From Thermoanaerobaculia bacterium (GTDB taxonomy: Bacteria; Acidobacteriota; Thermoanaerobaculia; Gp7-AA8): a stretch of 64,000 bases of DNA. The notes beneath the pieces were generated by a model. The model saw only the letters and a program-made list of their open reading frames with translations. It searched no databases and had not been told where the DNA came from. The stretch covers positions 26,088 to 90,087 of the forward strand of contig JADGNY010000008.1 of the NCBI GenBank assembly GCA_017883235.1, in the 5' to 3' direction. A program made the position numbers and the translations under genes. Of this stretch, positions 26,753 to 36,739 are shown in pieces; positions within the stretch are counted from its first letter, which is position 1; each line of letters begins with the position of its first letter.

Positions 26753-27055
26753 TCAGGCCTGTTCGGCCTGAGCGCCTTTTTGGCGCTTGGTGGCGCGCGA
26801 GGTTCGTGGGATCGAACCGATGACGATCCAGTCGTGTTTGTTCACGACCACCGGCTCATTCGTCTTCGGCCAGAGCTCGATGGGGATGTAGTAGTAGCCG
26901 TCGCCGAGGACGCGTGACTTGATGGCCAGGTCGCGCATGCTCTTGCAAAGGCCCTTCTTACCGCGGATGGCGCTTCGTTCCACCATCACACCCGTCTGTT
27001 CGCCGACGCCCTGATAGATGCTGATCTCCGCACAAAGCGAGTTCACTAACGTCAT
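26753..27055 (-). CDS. Hypothetical protein
   Basis: 100 residues from ATG 27055, preceded by GGAG with 5-nt spacing; a longer frame to 27097 has no ribosome site. No family recognised. No signal or membrane segment; the region GYYYIPIELWPKTNEPVVVNKHDWIVIGSIPRTSR suggests a small beta-barrel. Basic C-terminus (RATKRQKGAQAEQA) whose coding DNA contains the dyad GCGCC-TTTTT-GGCGC and CTCAGG/CCTGAG dyads, possibly acting as a terminator. It lies upstream of the dacA-like gene on the same strand. Confidence 0.55.
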   Translation of the reverse strand: MTLVNSLCAEISIYQGVGEQTGVMVERSAIRGKKGLCKSMRDLAIKSRVLGDGYYYIPIELWPKTNEPVVVNKHDWIVIGSIPRTSRATKRQKGAQAEQA

Positions 27056-27105
27056 TGCAACTCCATTCGAACTGGTCAATAGCAAAACCTGAACCATGGC
27101 GAATT

Positions 27106-27200
27106 CGGGAGTCGGGAGTCGGGGGTCGGGGGGGTCGGATCAAAGCGACAGCTCGCGGCGTTCCGACTCCCGACCCCCCGACCCCCGACCCCCGACTCCC
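27106..27200. repeat. Family B intergenic hairpin repeat, upstream of the ABC exporter
   Basis: GGGAGTCGGGAGTCGGGGG words (27106-27139) face CCGACTCCCGACCCCC words (27162-27200) in inverted order with a spacer of about 22 bp. The 3' arm ends 13 bp before the exporter ATG, so it would fold in the leader next to the ribosome site. Confidence 0.85.
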
Positions 27201-27213
27201 ATACAATCCACCA

Positions 27214-29073
27214 ATGGCCGATCAAGACGCGGACGAGAAGACAAAGACGAAGAAACGGATGGACAAGGCCCGCTTACGGGCCATCCTCAAGGACGCGGGC
27301 GAGATCATCTGGCGTTCGCGGGCGCGGCTGGCCATCGGCATTCCGCTGCTGCTCGTCAACAGGCTATCGAGCATCGTCCTGCCGTACATGTCGAAGCTGC
27401 TCTACGACGATGTGATCGGGAAAGGCCACGTGGACCTGCTGCCGAAGCTCGTTTTGGTGAGTCTCGGCGTGGCGATCTTCGGAGGCACGACCGACTACGC
27501 CCTCGCCCAGATCCTCGGCATCGCCGCGCAGCGATCGATCACCGATCTGCGCACGCGGCTGCAGCAGCACGTGCAGCGGCTTCCGATCCGCTACTTCGAC
27601 TCGACCAAGACCGGCGTCCTGGTGTCGCGCGTCATGAACGATGCGGAAGGGATTCGCAACCTGGTCGGCACTGGGCTGGCGCAAATCTTCGGGGGCGTCG
27701 TGACGGCCGGCTTCGCCACCGCCTTCCTCTTCCATCTCAGCTCGCGCCTGGCGTCGATGGTCTTCCTGGCGTTCTTTGCCTTCGCCGCTATCCTGTTCTG
27801 GGCGTTTTCGACCGCGCGTCCTCTCTTCAAACAGCGCGGGGCGGTCAACGCCGAAGTGACCGGACGTCTGACGGAAAGTTTCTCCGGCATTCGCATCGTC
27901 AAGGCCTACACCGCCGAGGAGCATGAGGAGAAAGTCTTCGAGGAAGGAGCCCGGAAGCTGCTCAACCTCATCGTCGGCACGATGCGCACCATCTCCACCG
28001 CCGGCGCCATGACCACCTTTCTTGTCGGTGCGGTGAGCGCGGTTGTGATGTACGTCGGCGGCCACCAAGTGGTCGCGCACAAAGCCAACCCACTGGTCGG
28101 AATGACGCCGGGTGACCTGATCGCCTTCACGCTGTACCTCGCGCTCGTCATCGGCCCTGTCGTGCAGATCGTCTCGATCGGCACGCAACTCTCCGAGGCC
28201 TTCGCGGGCCTGGAGCGGATGCGCGAAGTCTTCAGCGAGACGCGCGAGGATGAAACTGATGCCGCGAAGACGACCACACCCGACATCGCCGGCAGCATCG
28301 AGTTTCGTGACGTCGGGTTCGAGTACACCCCCGGAGTGCCCGTGCTGAAGAACATCAACCTTGTCGCACCGGCCGGGAAGTCGATCGCTCTCGTCGGCCC
28401 TTCGGGGTCAGGCAAGAGCACGATGATCTCGCTCATCGCGGCGTTTCATCATCCGACGCAGGGCGAGATCCTCGTCGACGGCAAGCCGATGAATGACCTG
28501 CGTCTGGCCGACTATCGCTCACACCTCGGCATCGTGCCGCAGGACTCGTTCCTTTTCGCGGAATCGATCTACGACAACATCGTCCTCGGCAATCCGCGGG
28601 CCTCGCGCGAGGAGGTCCTGCAAGCCGCGCATATCGCACACGTCGACGAGTTCACTGAAAGCTTTGCCGACAAGTACGCCACCATCGTCGGCGAGCGCGG
28701 CGTTCGCCTCTCCGGCGGCCAGAAACAGCGCGTCGCCATCGCCCGCGCAATCGTGGCCAATCCGCGGATTCTCATCCTCGACGAGGCCACATCATCGCTC
28801 GACAGCGAATCCGAGGCGATGATCCAGGACGGCCTCAACGCGCTGATGAAAGGCCGCACCACGTTCGTCATCGCTCACCGCCTCTCCACGATCCGTAACG
28901 CGGACCAGATCCTCGTCCTCGAGAACGGCGAGATCACCGAGCGCGGCACGCACCAGGAACTGATGCTCCACGGCGGCCGCTACCGCAAGCTGTACGAGAA
29001 GCAGTACGGCGTGATGGTCAACCGTTTCGTGAACGAAGGGGAAGAGCTGCGGGATCTCGCGGCGAAGGTCTGA
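27214..29073 (+). CDS. MsbA-like ABC exporter (fused membrane and ATPase domains)
   Basis: 619 residues. N-terminal transmembrane domain with six helices (about 35-340; e.g. LAIGIPLLLVNRLSSIVLPYM), then a nucleotide-binding domain with Walker A GPSGSGKS, Q-loop VPQDSFLF, signature VRLSGGQKQRVAIARA, Walker B ILILDEATSSLDS and the H-loop IAHRLS. A half-transporter that works as a homodimer, MsbA/lipid-A or multidrug type; the substrate is not evident. ATG 27214 was chosen after repeat B; the frame is open further upstream but only through repeat DNA. Confidence 0.93.
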   Translation: MADQDADEKTKTKKRMDKARLRAILKDAGEIIWRSRARLAIGIPLLLVNRLSSIVLPYMSKLLYDDVIGKGHVDLLPKLVLVSLGVAIFGGTTDYALAQILGIAAQRSITDLRTRLQQHVQRLPIRYFDSTKTGVLVSRVMNDAEGIRNLVGTGLAQIFGGVVTAGFATAFLFHLSSRLASMVFLAFFAFAAILFWAFSTARPLFKQRGAVNAEVTGRLTESFSGIRIVKAYTAEEHEEKVFEEGARKLLNLIVGTMRTISTAGAMTTFLVGAVSAVVMYVGGHQVVAHKANPLVGMTPGDLIAFTLYLALVIGPVVQIVSIGTQLSEAFAGLERMREVFSETREDETDAAKTTTPDIAGSIEFRDVGFEYTPGVPVLKNINLVAPAGKSIALVGPSGSGKSTMISLIAAFHHPTQGEILVDGKPMNDLRLADYRSHLGIVPQDSFLFAESIYDNIVLGNPRASREEVLQAAHIAHVDEFTESFADKYATIVGERGVRLSGGQKQRVAIARAIVANPRILILDEATSSLDSESEAMIQDGLNALMKGRTTFVIAHRLSTIRNADQILVLENGEITERGTHQELMLHGGRYRKLYEKQYGVMVNRFVNEGEELRDLAAKV

Positions 29074-29198
29074 GCGACGGAGCGCTGCCGTCTCGGCGGC
29101 TGGCTGGTTTTAGGCGCTACCGTTTGGCCACACTTGGCCTGTCATTTCACGTGGCAGCGATACGCTGCGCCGTGATCTGAGCCGATCCGACTCAGGTA
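29074..29198. other. Gene-free stretch with a degenerate copy of the 29.7-kb palindrome arm
   Basis: Right after the exporter stop the sequence CGGAGCGCTGCCGTCTCGGC (about 29078-29097) is a diverged version of the arm at 29724. Otherwise nothing recognised. Confidence 0.5.
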
Positions 29199-29686
29199 CC
29201 GGTTTAAATTGGTCCGAAATCGCATCAAATTGGATCGATGCCGCTCCAGACGGATCGATGCCGCATCAAATTGGTCCGAAATCGCATCAAATTGATTCGA
29301 TGCCGCATCAAATTGATCCGATACCGCATCAGATTGGATCGATGCCGCATCAGATTGATTCGATGCCGCATCAGATTGATTCGATACCGCATCAGATTGA
29401 TTCGATACCGCATCAGATTGATTCGATGCCGCATCAGATTGATTCGATACCGCATCAGATTGATTCGATACCGCATCAGATTGATTCGATACCGCATCAG
29501 ATTGATTCGATACCGCATCAGATTGGATCGATGCCGCATCAGCTTGATTCGATACCGCATCAGATTGATTCGATACCGCATCAGATTGGATCGATGCCGC
29601 ATCAGATTGGTTCGATGCCGCATCGTTGGATCGATACCGCTCCAAATTGGATCGATATCGCATCAAATTGGAGCGATGCGCCTGGC
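29199..29686. repeat. 21-bp tandem array 2 (GCATCAGATTGATTCGATACC-type)
   Basis: About 23 head-to-tail 21-bp units with consensus GCATCAGATTGATTCGATACC, drifting to GCATCAAATTGGTCCGAAATC at the left edge. All variation is point changes (ATACC/ATGCC, ATTC/ATCC). Because 21 is divisible by three, several frames on both strands stay open and would give heptapeptides such as PHQIDSI or NQSDAVS; no ribosome site or extra domain supports translation. Confidence 0.95.
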
Positions 29687-29723
29687 CTCAATGGCCTGAA
29701 CTTAAGCTTAAGCGCGTTACGGT

Positions 29724-29976
29724 CGGAGCGCTGGCGTCTCGCCGGCTGGCCCGGCGTGCGTCCCGCCGCCGGGTTACCCGCGAATGTTGGGAGTCTTGCC
29801 GGTTCGGGGGCGAGACGCCTGGCGAGATGCCCCGTGGCCAGCCGGCGAGACGTCAGCGCTCCGGAAAACCGCCTCCGCCCGCCCGGCAAGACTCTAAACA
29901 TTTGCGGTAACCCGGCGGCGGGACGCACGCCGGGCCGGCCGGCGAGACGCCAGCGCTCCGGAAAACCGCCTCCGCT
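29724..29976. repeat. Long imperfect inverted repeat with nested direct repeat
   Basis: A left arm of about 79 bp (29724-29802) is the reverse complement of a right arm at 29883-29960 with only a handful of mismatches. The 38-bp block GCCGGCGAGACGTCAGCGCT plus its GC-rich continuation at 29841-29878 recurs directly at 29938-29976. Folded as RNA or cruciform it would give a very stable structure. No transposase or terminal target duplication was noticed. The remaining bases to 30022 hold nothing recognisable. Confidence 0.85.
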
Positions 29977-30022
29977 CGACCCGGCGAGACGCCACGGCTC
30001 GGTTCGTAGGCACGCCGGAGCG

Positions 30023-31555
30023 CTATTTCGGGATCGGAATGCTCCCCAGCAGGTACTTCAGATCGTCGTCGCGCCAGCGGATGCCGCCGCCGAGGGTGAA
30101 CGCGGTGTGATTCAGGACGTTGTCGACGCCGCTGCGCAGAAAAATCGTCGGCGTGGTCGGCTTCTCCTGGCGGAAGACGTACTCGCCATAGAGACGCAGA
30201 TGCGGGTTGTTGTCTCCGGAGCGATGGCCGAAATCGAATGCTTCTCCAGTGACGCGGATACGGTTGTTTAGGTAGTAGTCGACGCCCGCCCCGCCGGTGG
30301 AGTCGATCATGCCGAGGCGGACGGCGAACGGCGCCAACGTCCAGCCGGCCTGGGCGGAAACGAGGAACGACCGGTCGAACCTCGTCTGTTGCGTAATGGT
30401 CGTCTGTGATTGACCGGTGGCAGGGTTCGTCACCGTTTCCTCAATCGTCTTGTCGTTGCGCTTCCCGTAGGGTGTATCGGCCAACTCGACGTTGTAGAAG
30501 CGGTTGCGTTCCGGATTCGGAGTGAGGCGTAGCCAGACCGCTGACCGTGAATTGCCGAGCTTGTCGCCGCCTCCGCTCTGCGCCGGCAGGTTGGCGTAGT
30601 AATCGCCATTCAGGCCCAGGTCGAGCTGCATCTTGCCGACGCGGCCGAGGGTATTGCGCAACTCGTTCACACCGCTTTCGACGGAACCGAGCGCCGCGGT
30701 CAGGCGGTCATGCGCCTCATTGCTGTACAGCAACTTCCCGACCGTTCCTTCGCCGCTGCGGACCTGGGCAGTGACAGCGTTGAGGTTATCGGATGTCGTC
30801 TTCAAATCCGTCGAAAGCGTGCGCAGGTTCTCGACGATCTGGCGGACGTCCTGGCGATTCTCGCCGACGGTGCCGTTCATCTGCGTGGCCATCCGATCGA
30901 TCGAGTCGGCCAGCCGCGGAATCTCGACGCGCAGCGAATCGCTGATCACGCGTGCGTTGGCCACGGTGGCATCGACATTCGTTCGATTCGCGGCGATGAG
31001 GTCGCGCACCTGAGCCGTGATGGTGCGGACGTTTTCGACGATATCCTCGAGCCGCTGCTGCCCCGCCGGTCCGGTCATCACGCCGCGCAGCGAGGCGGTA
31101 ATCGCTTTCACGTCGTTCGCGATCGCCGACACCTGGTTGGTGATGTCGTCCATCGAGGCTGGCTGCGATCCGTGCAGAACGACGCTCTGCTCCTGTGGAA
31201 CCACCGGTCCGGTGGATGGGCCGGGATCGAGCTCGATGTACTTCTCCCCGAGCAGGCCGAGGTTGGCGACATGCGCGCTTCCACCCGGGTGAAACACGAC
31301 GTCAGGGTCAACGTCAAGCGTCACCTCGGCCTTGCCATCGGGCCGGAGCTTGATGTTCGACACCTTGCCGACACGCACGCCGGCCACGCGGACGGCCGAC
31401 TTGTTGTCGAGACCGGCGACGGAGTCGAAAATCGCCGTCACCTTTCGCGCTCCGGTTCCGTGCCCGATCTGCACATCCTCGATCTTCAGGATGAAATACC
31501 CGAGGATCGCCAGTACGATCAACATGAAGACGCCTACTTTGGCCGCGGATGACAT
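30023..31555 (-). CDS. MCE/MlaD-domain lipid-transport protein
   Basis: 510 residues from ATG 31555 (AGAGG 5 nt upstream). N-terminal membrane anchor (VGVFMLIVLAILGYFIL), an MCE/MlaD domain (about 35-120: VTAIFDSVAGLDNKSAVRVAGVRVGKV, LGLLGEKYIEL), then long helical stretches with heptad character (about 140-300) and a C-terminal beta-rich part (about 320-510) predicted to form strands like an outer-membrane or periplasmic barrel, ending GSIPIPK. MCE proteins shuttle phospholipids between membranes. No MlaE or MlaF partner lies beside it. It is the last gene after maf, 8 bp downstream. Confidence 0.85.
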   Translation of the reverse strand: MSSAAKVGVFMLIVLAILGYFILKIEDVQIGHGTGARKVTAIFDSVAGLDNKSAVRVAGVRVGKVSNIKLRPDGKAEVTLDVDPDVVFHPGGSAHVANLGLLGEKYIELDPGPSTGPVVPQEQSVVLHGSQPASMDDITNQVSAIANDVKAITASLRGVMTGPAGQQRLEDIVENVRTITAQVRDLIAANRTNVDATVANARVISDSLRVEIPRLADSIDRMATQMNGTVGENRQDVRQIVENLRTLSTDLKTTSDNLNAVTAQVRSGEGTVGKLLYSNEAHDRLTAALGSVESGVNELRNTLGRVGKMQLDLGLNGDYYANLPAQSGGGDKLGNSRSAVWLRLTPNPERNRFYNVELADTPYGKRNDKTIEETVTNPATGQSQTTITQQTRFDRSFLVSAQAGWTLAPFAVRLGMIDSTGGAGVDYYLNNRIRVTGEAFDFGHRSGDNNPHLRLYGEYVFRQEKPTTPTIFLRSGVDNVLNHTAFTLGGGIRWRDDDLKYLLGSIPIPK

Positions 31556-31563
31556 GTGAACCT

Positions 31564-32208
31564 CTATTCGTAAGTCGGAGGAAGCATATCGGAGCGGTCG
31601 GTAAGCTCCGGCGCCCGGCTTCCGACCCCCGACTCCCGCACAAAATCGACCCCTGCCCGTCTCAACATCTGGAAAAGCAAAGCAAGCGGTAATCCAACTA
31701 CGTTCGTATAGCTGCCGTGGATGGAGTCGATAAAGATCGCTCCGATCCCCTGCGCAGCATAGGCGCCCGCCTTGTCGAGCGGCTCGCCGGTCGAGACATA
31801 CCACGCGATGTCCCGCGCGTCCAACGGCAGCATGCGCACTTCCGTCTCGGCCACGCGCGTGTCGTGCCAGCCGCTCGCCGCGTTCTGCACCGTGACGCCC
31901 GTGTAGACCATGTGCGTCTTGCCGGAGATCGTGGCCAGCATCCGCTTCGCGTCGTCCGAGTCAAGCGGCTTTTCGAGCAGTTCGTCGCCGAAGAGCACCG
32001 TGGTGTCGGCGGCGATGATCCAGGCGTCCGGATGCGTCGCGGCGATGACCGCTGCTTTGCCTCTCGACAGGCGCGCCACATACTCCTCGGGGGACTCTCC
32101 GGGCTGGTGGACTTCAGGAATGTCGCTCGGCATCACGTCGAAGGTGAGGCCGATCGAAGAGAGCAGCTCGCGGCGGCGCGGCGATCCGGAAGCCAGGATG
32201 AACGTCAT
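31564..32208 (-). CDS. maf: Maf-family nucleotide pyrophosphatase
   Basis: 214 residues. Maf enzymes hydrolyse non-canonical or canonical NTPs to NMPs. Visible motifs are ILASGSPRRRELL at the N-terminus, SRGKAAVIA, IIAADTTVLF, THMVYTGVTV and KAGAYAAQGIGAIFIDSIHGSYTNVVGLPL. After the usual end (LLFQMLRRAGV) there is an extension of about 25 residues (DFVRESGVGSRAPELTDRSD) whose DNA matches half of hairpin repeat B. The ATG overlaps the RelE-like stop (ATGA). Confidence 0.93.
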   Translation of the reverse strand: MTFILASGSPRRRELLSSIGLTFDVMPSDIPEVHQPGESPEEYVARLSRGKAAVIAATHPDAWIIAADTTVLFGDELLEKPLDSDDAKRMLATISGKTHMVYTGVTVQNAASGWHDTRVAETEVRMLPLDARDIAWYVSTGEPLDKAGAYAAQGIGAIFIDSIHGSYTNVVGLPLALLFQMLRRAGVDFVRESGVGSRAPELTDRSDMLPPTYE

Positions 32209-32456
32209 CGCGCCATCACCAGCCCGATATTCAACACCACGATGAAACGCGCCTCGGTGACGATGCGATAGACGATACGGATCCCCTCGCTGCGGTAACT
32301 CCAATACCCGCGCAACGGCTCGAACAGCGGCGCGCCGATGATCGGATCTTCGTCGATCGTCTCCAGCGCGCGCGCCGCGGTGGCACGTTGTTCATCGGTC
32401 AGCGCGCGCCAGTCCTTTTCCACGCGCTCCGCAAAGCGCAAACGGTCATTCCACAT
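32205..32456 (-). CDS. RelE/ParE-family toxin
   Basis: 83 residues, typical for this fold: two N-terminal helices (RFAERVEKDWRALTDEQRATAARALETI), then the beta-sheet with FEPLRGYWSYRSEGIRIVYRI. Members cut mRNA on the ribosome or inhibit gyrase; which is not decidable here. It starts 2 bp after the antitoxin stop and its stop overlaps maf. Confidence 0.87.
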   Translation of the reverse strand: MWNDRLRFAERVEKDWRALTDEQRATAARALETIDEDPIIGAPLFEPLRGYWSYRSEGIRIVYRIVTEARFIVVLNIGLVMAR

Positions 32457-32684
32457 GATCAGGTTTCCAGCAGATCCTCGACCGCCAGCATCGCCCCCCG
32501 CTCCACTTCCGCCTCTCCCTCGTCGATGGCGGCGCGGAGAGGAGCGTCGTCGGCGATGTCGATCGTCTCGCGCAAGGCGAGGTATTCGTCATGCGAGATG
32601 AGGATGGCGATGGGGCGATCGTTGCGCAGGAACGTCGTGCGGTTGCCGGTCAGCTCGCATTCGCCGACCAGGGCACGGACGTCT

Positions 32685-33593
<909 letters not shown>

Positions 33594-33616
33594 GTCGCGG
33601 GGAAGGATAGCAGTGA

Positions 33617-33718
33617 GGCGGGGGCTTCGCGGTCTCGTGGTTGCGCGGTCTCGCGGTGCATTCCCGCAACTTGCCCCCACCGCGAGACCGCGTAACCGTG
33701 AGACCCCGCAACCGCGTC
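33617..33718. repeat. Family A intergenic hairpin repeat, copy 3
   Basis: Left words GGTCTCGTGGTTGCGCGGTC (33631-33650) and right words ACCGCGAGACCGCGTAACC (33679-33697) form a compact hairpin in the divergent galU / Asp-box gene spacer. It is the shortest and cleanest of the three copies. Confidence 0.8.
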
Positions 33719-33769
33719 AAGGCAGCGTTATTGCTTTCGTCGTGGTAAAACTCTTCGAACTGGGCGGGC

Positions 33770-35686
33770 ATGCGTAAACTCCTGATCTCTCTCGTGATTC
33801 TCATTCTGGCGACGCCGGCGTTCGCGCAGTGGCGGCGCGCCAATCTGTATGGCGCCGACGTCCGCGCGTTGATCATCGATCCTTCGAATCCCGACACGCT
33901 CTACCTCGGCACAAGCGGCGGCGAGGTCTACGTCTCGACCGACGGCGCCAAGTCGTGGCAGAACCCGCGCGGTGGCATCCCGTTTCCGGGATACGTCGTC
34001 GACCACCTCGTGGTCGACCGCAAGGGCCGTCTCTGGGCCGCTTGCTGGGGCGCGTGGGGCGGCGGCGTAATCGCCGTGTCGGAGGATGGCGGCCGTAACT
34101 GGATCCGCCGCGATGCCGGCCTCGAAGACTTTTCGGTCCGCGCCATCGCCATCGACCCCCACGACGCCGACTTCGTTCTGGTCGGCGGCCTCACCGGCGT
34201 CTATCGATCGACCGACGGCGGCGAGTCGTGGTCAAAGATCTCCGATCAGATCAACGTCGAATCGCTCGCGCTGGATCCCCGCACGCATGACCGCATCTAC
34301 GTCGGCACCTGGCGGCAGGGAACGCGCACGGACGACGGCGGCAAAACGTGGAAGCTGATCAACAACGGCATGGTGCTCGACACCGACATGTTCTCGATCA
34401 CCATCGACCGCTACAACCCCGATAAAGTCTGGGTCTCGACGTGCGGCTGGGTCTACAACACGCCGAACCGCGGCGAGAACTGGACCCGCTACCGAGACGG
34501 ATTCAACAACCGCCGCATTCATGACATCGAGCTCGATCCCTGCGATCAGGACTCGATTTACGCCGGCTCCGTTGCCGGGCTGTATCACAGCCACGATGGC
34601 GGCAAGACCTGGTACTCGATCGGCGACGAGTCGCTCGTCGTCAACACCATCGCCCTTCATCCGCAGCGGCCCGGCCGCGTGATCCTCGGCGTCGAGGGTG
34701 ACGGCGTCTATCTCTCCAACGATGACGCGAAGACCTTCACGCGAACCTGCGACGGACTGCGAAACCTGACCATCACCTCGGTCGCTGCCGACGCTGCGCA
34801 GCCGAAAAACGTCTATGCGTCCGTGGCATTCGGAGGCGAATCGAGCGGCATCTATCGCTCGACCGACTCCGGAACGACCTGGACGAGACTGGCCACGAAT
34901 GATCTGCCGCAGGTTCTGTCGCTCGTCGTCACCGAAGACGCCGAGGTCAGGTTCCTGGCAGGAACGGAAAAGGGATTCTTCTGGAGCAGCGACGGCGTGC
35001 AGTGGACACAGGCCCAACCGGCCAGCTTCCCCATTCGCGTCGACAAGGTGCTCCGTTTCAACAACGTCCGTTATTTCGCGGCGACCTCCGAAGGCGTCTT
35101 CACCAGCCGTGACTCCGGGAAAAGTTGGTACCGCCTGGCAGGTGCCGACAATCGCGCCGTCGACATGGCCATCGGCAACCTCGGCGACAAGCACGCTCTC
35201 TTCGCCCTGACCAGCGCCGGCGTAATCGCGTTCGACGGCACTCAGTGGCTGGCGATCGATGGTGCTCCCGCGAAAGGCCGCACGCTGGCCGTACGCGGCA
35301 CGGGTGAGGGCCAGCTCGTCTTCGTCGCCGGCGCGCAGGGCGTAAAGGCGGGACGCGTCAACGCGGATGCCAAATGGAGCGAAGTCGAAGCGCCCGACGC
35401 TCAGTTCGCCTCCGTCTTCGGCGGCTGGCGCAGCAACGACAGCTTTGTCTTCCTCACCTCGCGCCAGCAGCAGCAGATGCTCGTGGCCGAACCGAGAGAA
35501 TCCGAATGGCGCTCCTTCCCGCTGCCCTCACGCACCGCTGAGGTGACGTCGGTGGCCCTCGACCCCTTCAACCCCGACCGCCTCTACGTCGGCACCCTCG
35601 GCGAAGGCATCTTCATCTACGAGGGAAAGTCGGAAAAGTACGAGGCAAAGAAGAAGGTCGCGGAGGCTGTGGCAGGGACGAATTGA
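33770..35686 (+). CDS. Secreted Asp-box/BNR beta-propeller protein (YCF48/sortilin-like)
   Basis: 638 residues. Signal peptide MRKLLISLVILILATPAFAQ. At least nine Asp-box motifs of the type S-x-D-x-G-x-x-W recur through the chain (STDGAKSW, SEDGGRNW, STDGGESW, DDGGKTW, SHDGGKTW, STDSGTTW, SRDSGKSW and variants), giving one or two beta-propellers. Asp boxes are structural, so no enzyme activity follows; sialidase residues are not seen. Probably an extracellular or periplasmic binding/assembly protein. Confidence 0.87.
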   Translation: MRKLLISLVILILATPAFAQWRRANLYGADVRALIIDPSNPDTLYLGTSGGEVYVSTDGAKSWQNPRGGIPFPGYVVDHLVVDRKGRLWAACWGAWGGGVIAVSEDGGRNWIRRDAGLEDFSVRAIAIDPHDADFVLVGGLTGVYRSTDGGESWSKISDQINVESLALDPRTHDRIYVGTWRQGTRTDDGGKTWKLINNGMVLDTDMFSITIDRYNPDKVWVSTCGWVYNTPNRGENWTRYRDGFNNRRIHDIELDPCDQDSIYAGSVAGLYHSHDGGKTWYSIGDESLVVNTIALHPQRPGRVILGVEGDGVYLSNDDAKTFTRTCDGLRNLTITSVAADAAQPKNVYASVAFGGESSGIYRSTDSGTTWTRLATNDLPQVLSLVVTEDAEVRFLAGTEKGFFWSSDGVQWTQAQPASFPIRVDKVLRFNNVRYFAATSEGVFTSRDSGKSWYRLAGADNRAVDMAIGNLGDKHALFALTSAGVIAFDGTQWLAIDGAPAKGRTLAVRGTGEGQLVFVAGAQGVKAGRVNADAKWSEVEAPDAQFASVFGGWRSNDSFVFLTSRQQQQMLVAEPRESEWRSFPLPSRTAEVTSVALDPFNPDRLYVGTLGEGIFIYEGKSEKYEAKKKVAEAVAGTN

Positions 35687-35703
35687 GGCCGAACGCCACC
35701 ATC

Positions 35704-35958
35704 ATGAAGAAGAATCACGCCGCTGAACCAACCCCCGACGGGATGCGATCCCACTACGACTTCGACTATAGCAAGTCGCGCCCGAATCGTTTCGCTGCTC
35801 GTCCCAAGCTCGGCCGTGTTCGTTCCATTGTTCTCGAGCCCGACGTCGCCGAAGTGTTCCACTCGTCGGATCAAGTCAACGAGTTGCTCCGTTCGATCAT
35901 TACAAACCTGCCCTCTCGGCGAGCGGAGAAGAAGCCCCTGAAGAAGCGCGCTAGTTGA
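35704..35958 (+). CDS. Antitoxin-like small protein (orphan)
   Basis: 84 residues from ATG 35704; a TTG at 35683 overlapping the previous stop would add seven residues. The pattern YDFDYSKSRPNRFAARPK, then VLEPDVAEVFHSSDQVNELLRSII and a Lys/Arg-rich tail, is that of small ribbon-helix-helix-like proteins often found with PIN or BrnT/RelE toxins. No toxin gene is adjacent on either side, so it is either solitary or works on a distant partner. Confidence 0.6.
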   Translation: MKKNHAAEPTPDGMRSHYDFDYSKSRPNRFAARPKLGRVRSIVLEPDVAEVFHSSDQVNELLRSIITNLPSRRAEKKPLKKRAS

Positions 35959-36004
35959 TGTCTACGCCCGACCTCAAGATGACAACCGAACACCGCGAGA
36001 CCCC

Positions 36005-36478
36005 TCATCTCGCCGGATCGTAATACCGCACCACCACCATCCCCACGCCCTTCCGCGCCTGTTCGGACTTCGGATCGGCGGAGAGAACGGCCATCACATT
36101 CGGCAGGGTATGGTCGTACAGGAGAATCCTCTTCGTTCCCATTCGCGGCTTACCGAGCGACCCGCGCAGGAAGGCGCGTTCCTCTTCGAACGCAACCGGA
36201 GCATCCTGCAGGATCGTAAAGAGCTCGAAGCGTATCGAGTCCAATCGATCGCGGCGGAAATGAAGCGTGATCGATTTGTCGTCCGCGTAGTCGACTACGA
36301 GTTGGCCGTCGGAATCGCCGCGCTTCGTCTTCCAGCCGTTCGACTCCAGCGCCTTCACCGCAGCGGCGCGATTCATCCCAACCTTCAGATGGAACGACTC
36401 GGGGCGCATCCACGACGTCTTGCTGTTCGATGGAAAGACCGTGGCGAAAAAAAGGGCGAGGATGGCGATGGCGATCAT
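36005..36478 (-). CDS. Exported hypothetical protein (SmpA/BamE-like fold possible)
   Basis: 157 residues with an N-terminal hydrophobic signal/anchor (IAILALFFATVFPS). The region LKVGMNRAAAVKALESNGWKT followed by beta strands is reminiscent of small periplasmic alpha/beta domains of the SmpA/OmlA type, but no lipobox Cys is present. Its ATG overlaps the stop of the small gene upstream (ATGA), suggesting translational coupling. Function unknown. Confidence 0.6.
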   Translation of the reverse strand: MIAIAILALFFATVFPSNSKTSWMRPESFHLKVGMNRAAAVKALESNGWKTKRGDSDGQLVVDYADDKSITLHFRRDRLDSIRFELFTILQDAPVAFEEERAFLRGSLGKPRMGTKRILLYDHTLPNVMAVLSADPKSEQARKGVGMVVVRYYDPAR

Positions 36479-36654
36479 GCCGCTCCCTGCGTCGTGGCCT
36501 CAGCTTTCATCTGCGGATCCCAGCCGACGACTGCGTTCCCGGTTCCGATGACGGTCCAGTAGCCGTAGACCTCGGCGGGATACGCCGGAAAGCCGAGCGC
36601 GGAGAGCATCCACGCCAGCCCGCCGGCCTTCACCTCGCTGACGGCCATGTCCAT
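36475..36654 (-). CDS. Small hypothetical protein
   Basis: 59 residues from ATG 36654 (MDMAVSEVKAGGLAWMLSAL); a longer frame to 36723 is possible. Hydrophobic/aromatic centre (GLAWMLSALGFPAYPAEVYGYWTVIGTG). No family recognised. Support for being real comes from the 4-bp overlap with the next gene and the AT-rich stretch with TACACTAT just upstream. Confidence 0.4.
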   Translation of the reverse strand: MDMAVSEVKAGGLAWMLSALGFPAYPAEVYGYWTVIGTGNAVVGWDPQMKAEATTQGAA

Positions 36655-36739
36655 GAACTCTAAATAGTGTACTAGGCCGCATGTCGGCTGCGATGGTTGC
36701 CGAAAAGACCCGACAACCGACAACGCGCGAAACGCCCGC

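Noticed and set aside
29199..29686. CRISPR array
   Set aside because: Units are contiguous 21-bp tandem copies with no unique spacers, and no cas gene is present. The same holds for arrays 1 and 3.
29258..30271. Plus-strand frame of 337 codons rich in PHQIDS repeats
   Set aside because: It is tandem array 2 read in one of several open frames, then runs through the palindrome and the mlaD-like gene backwards; no ribosome site or domain.
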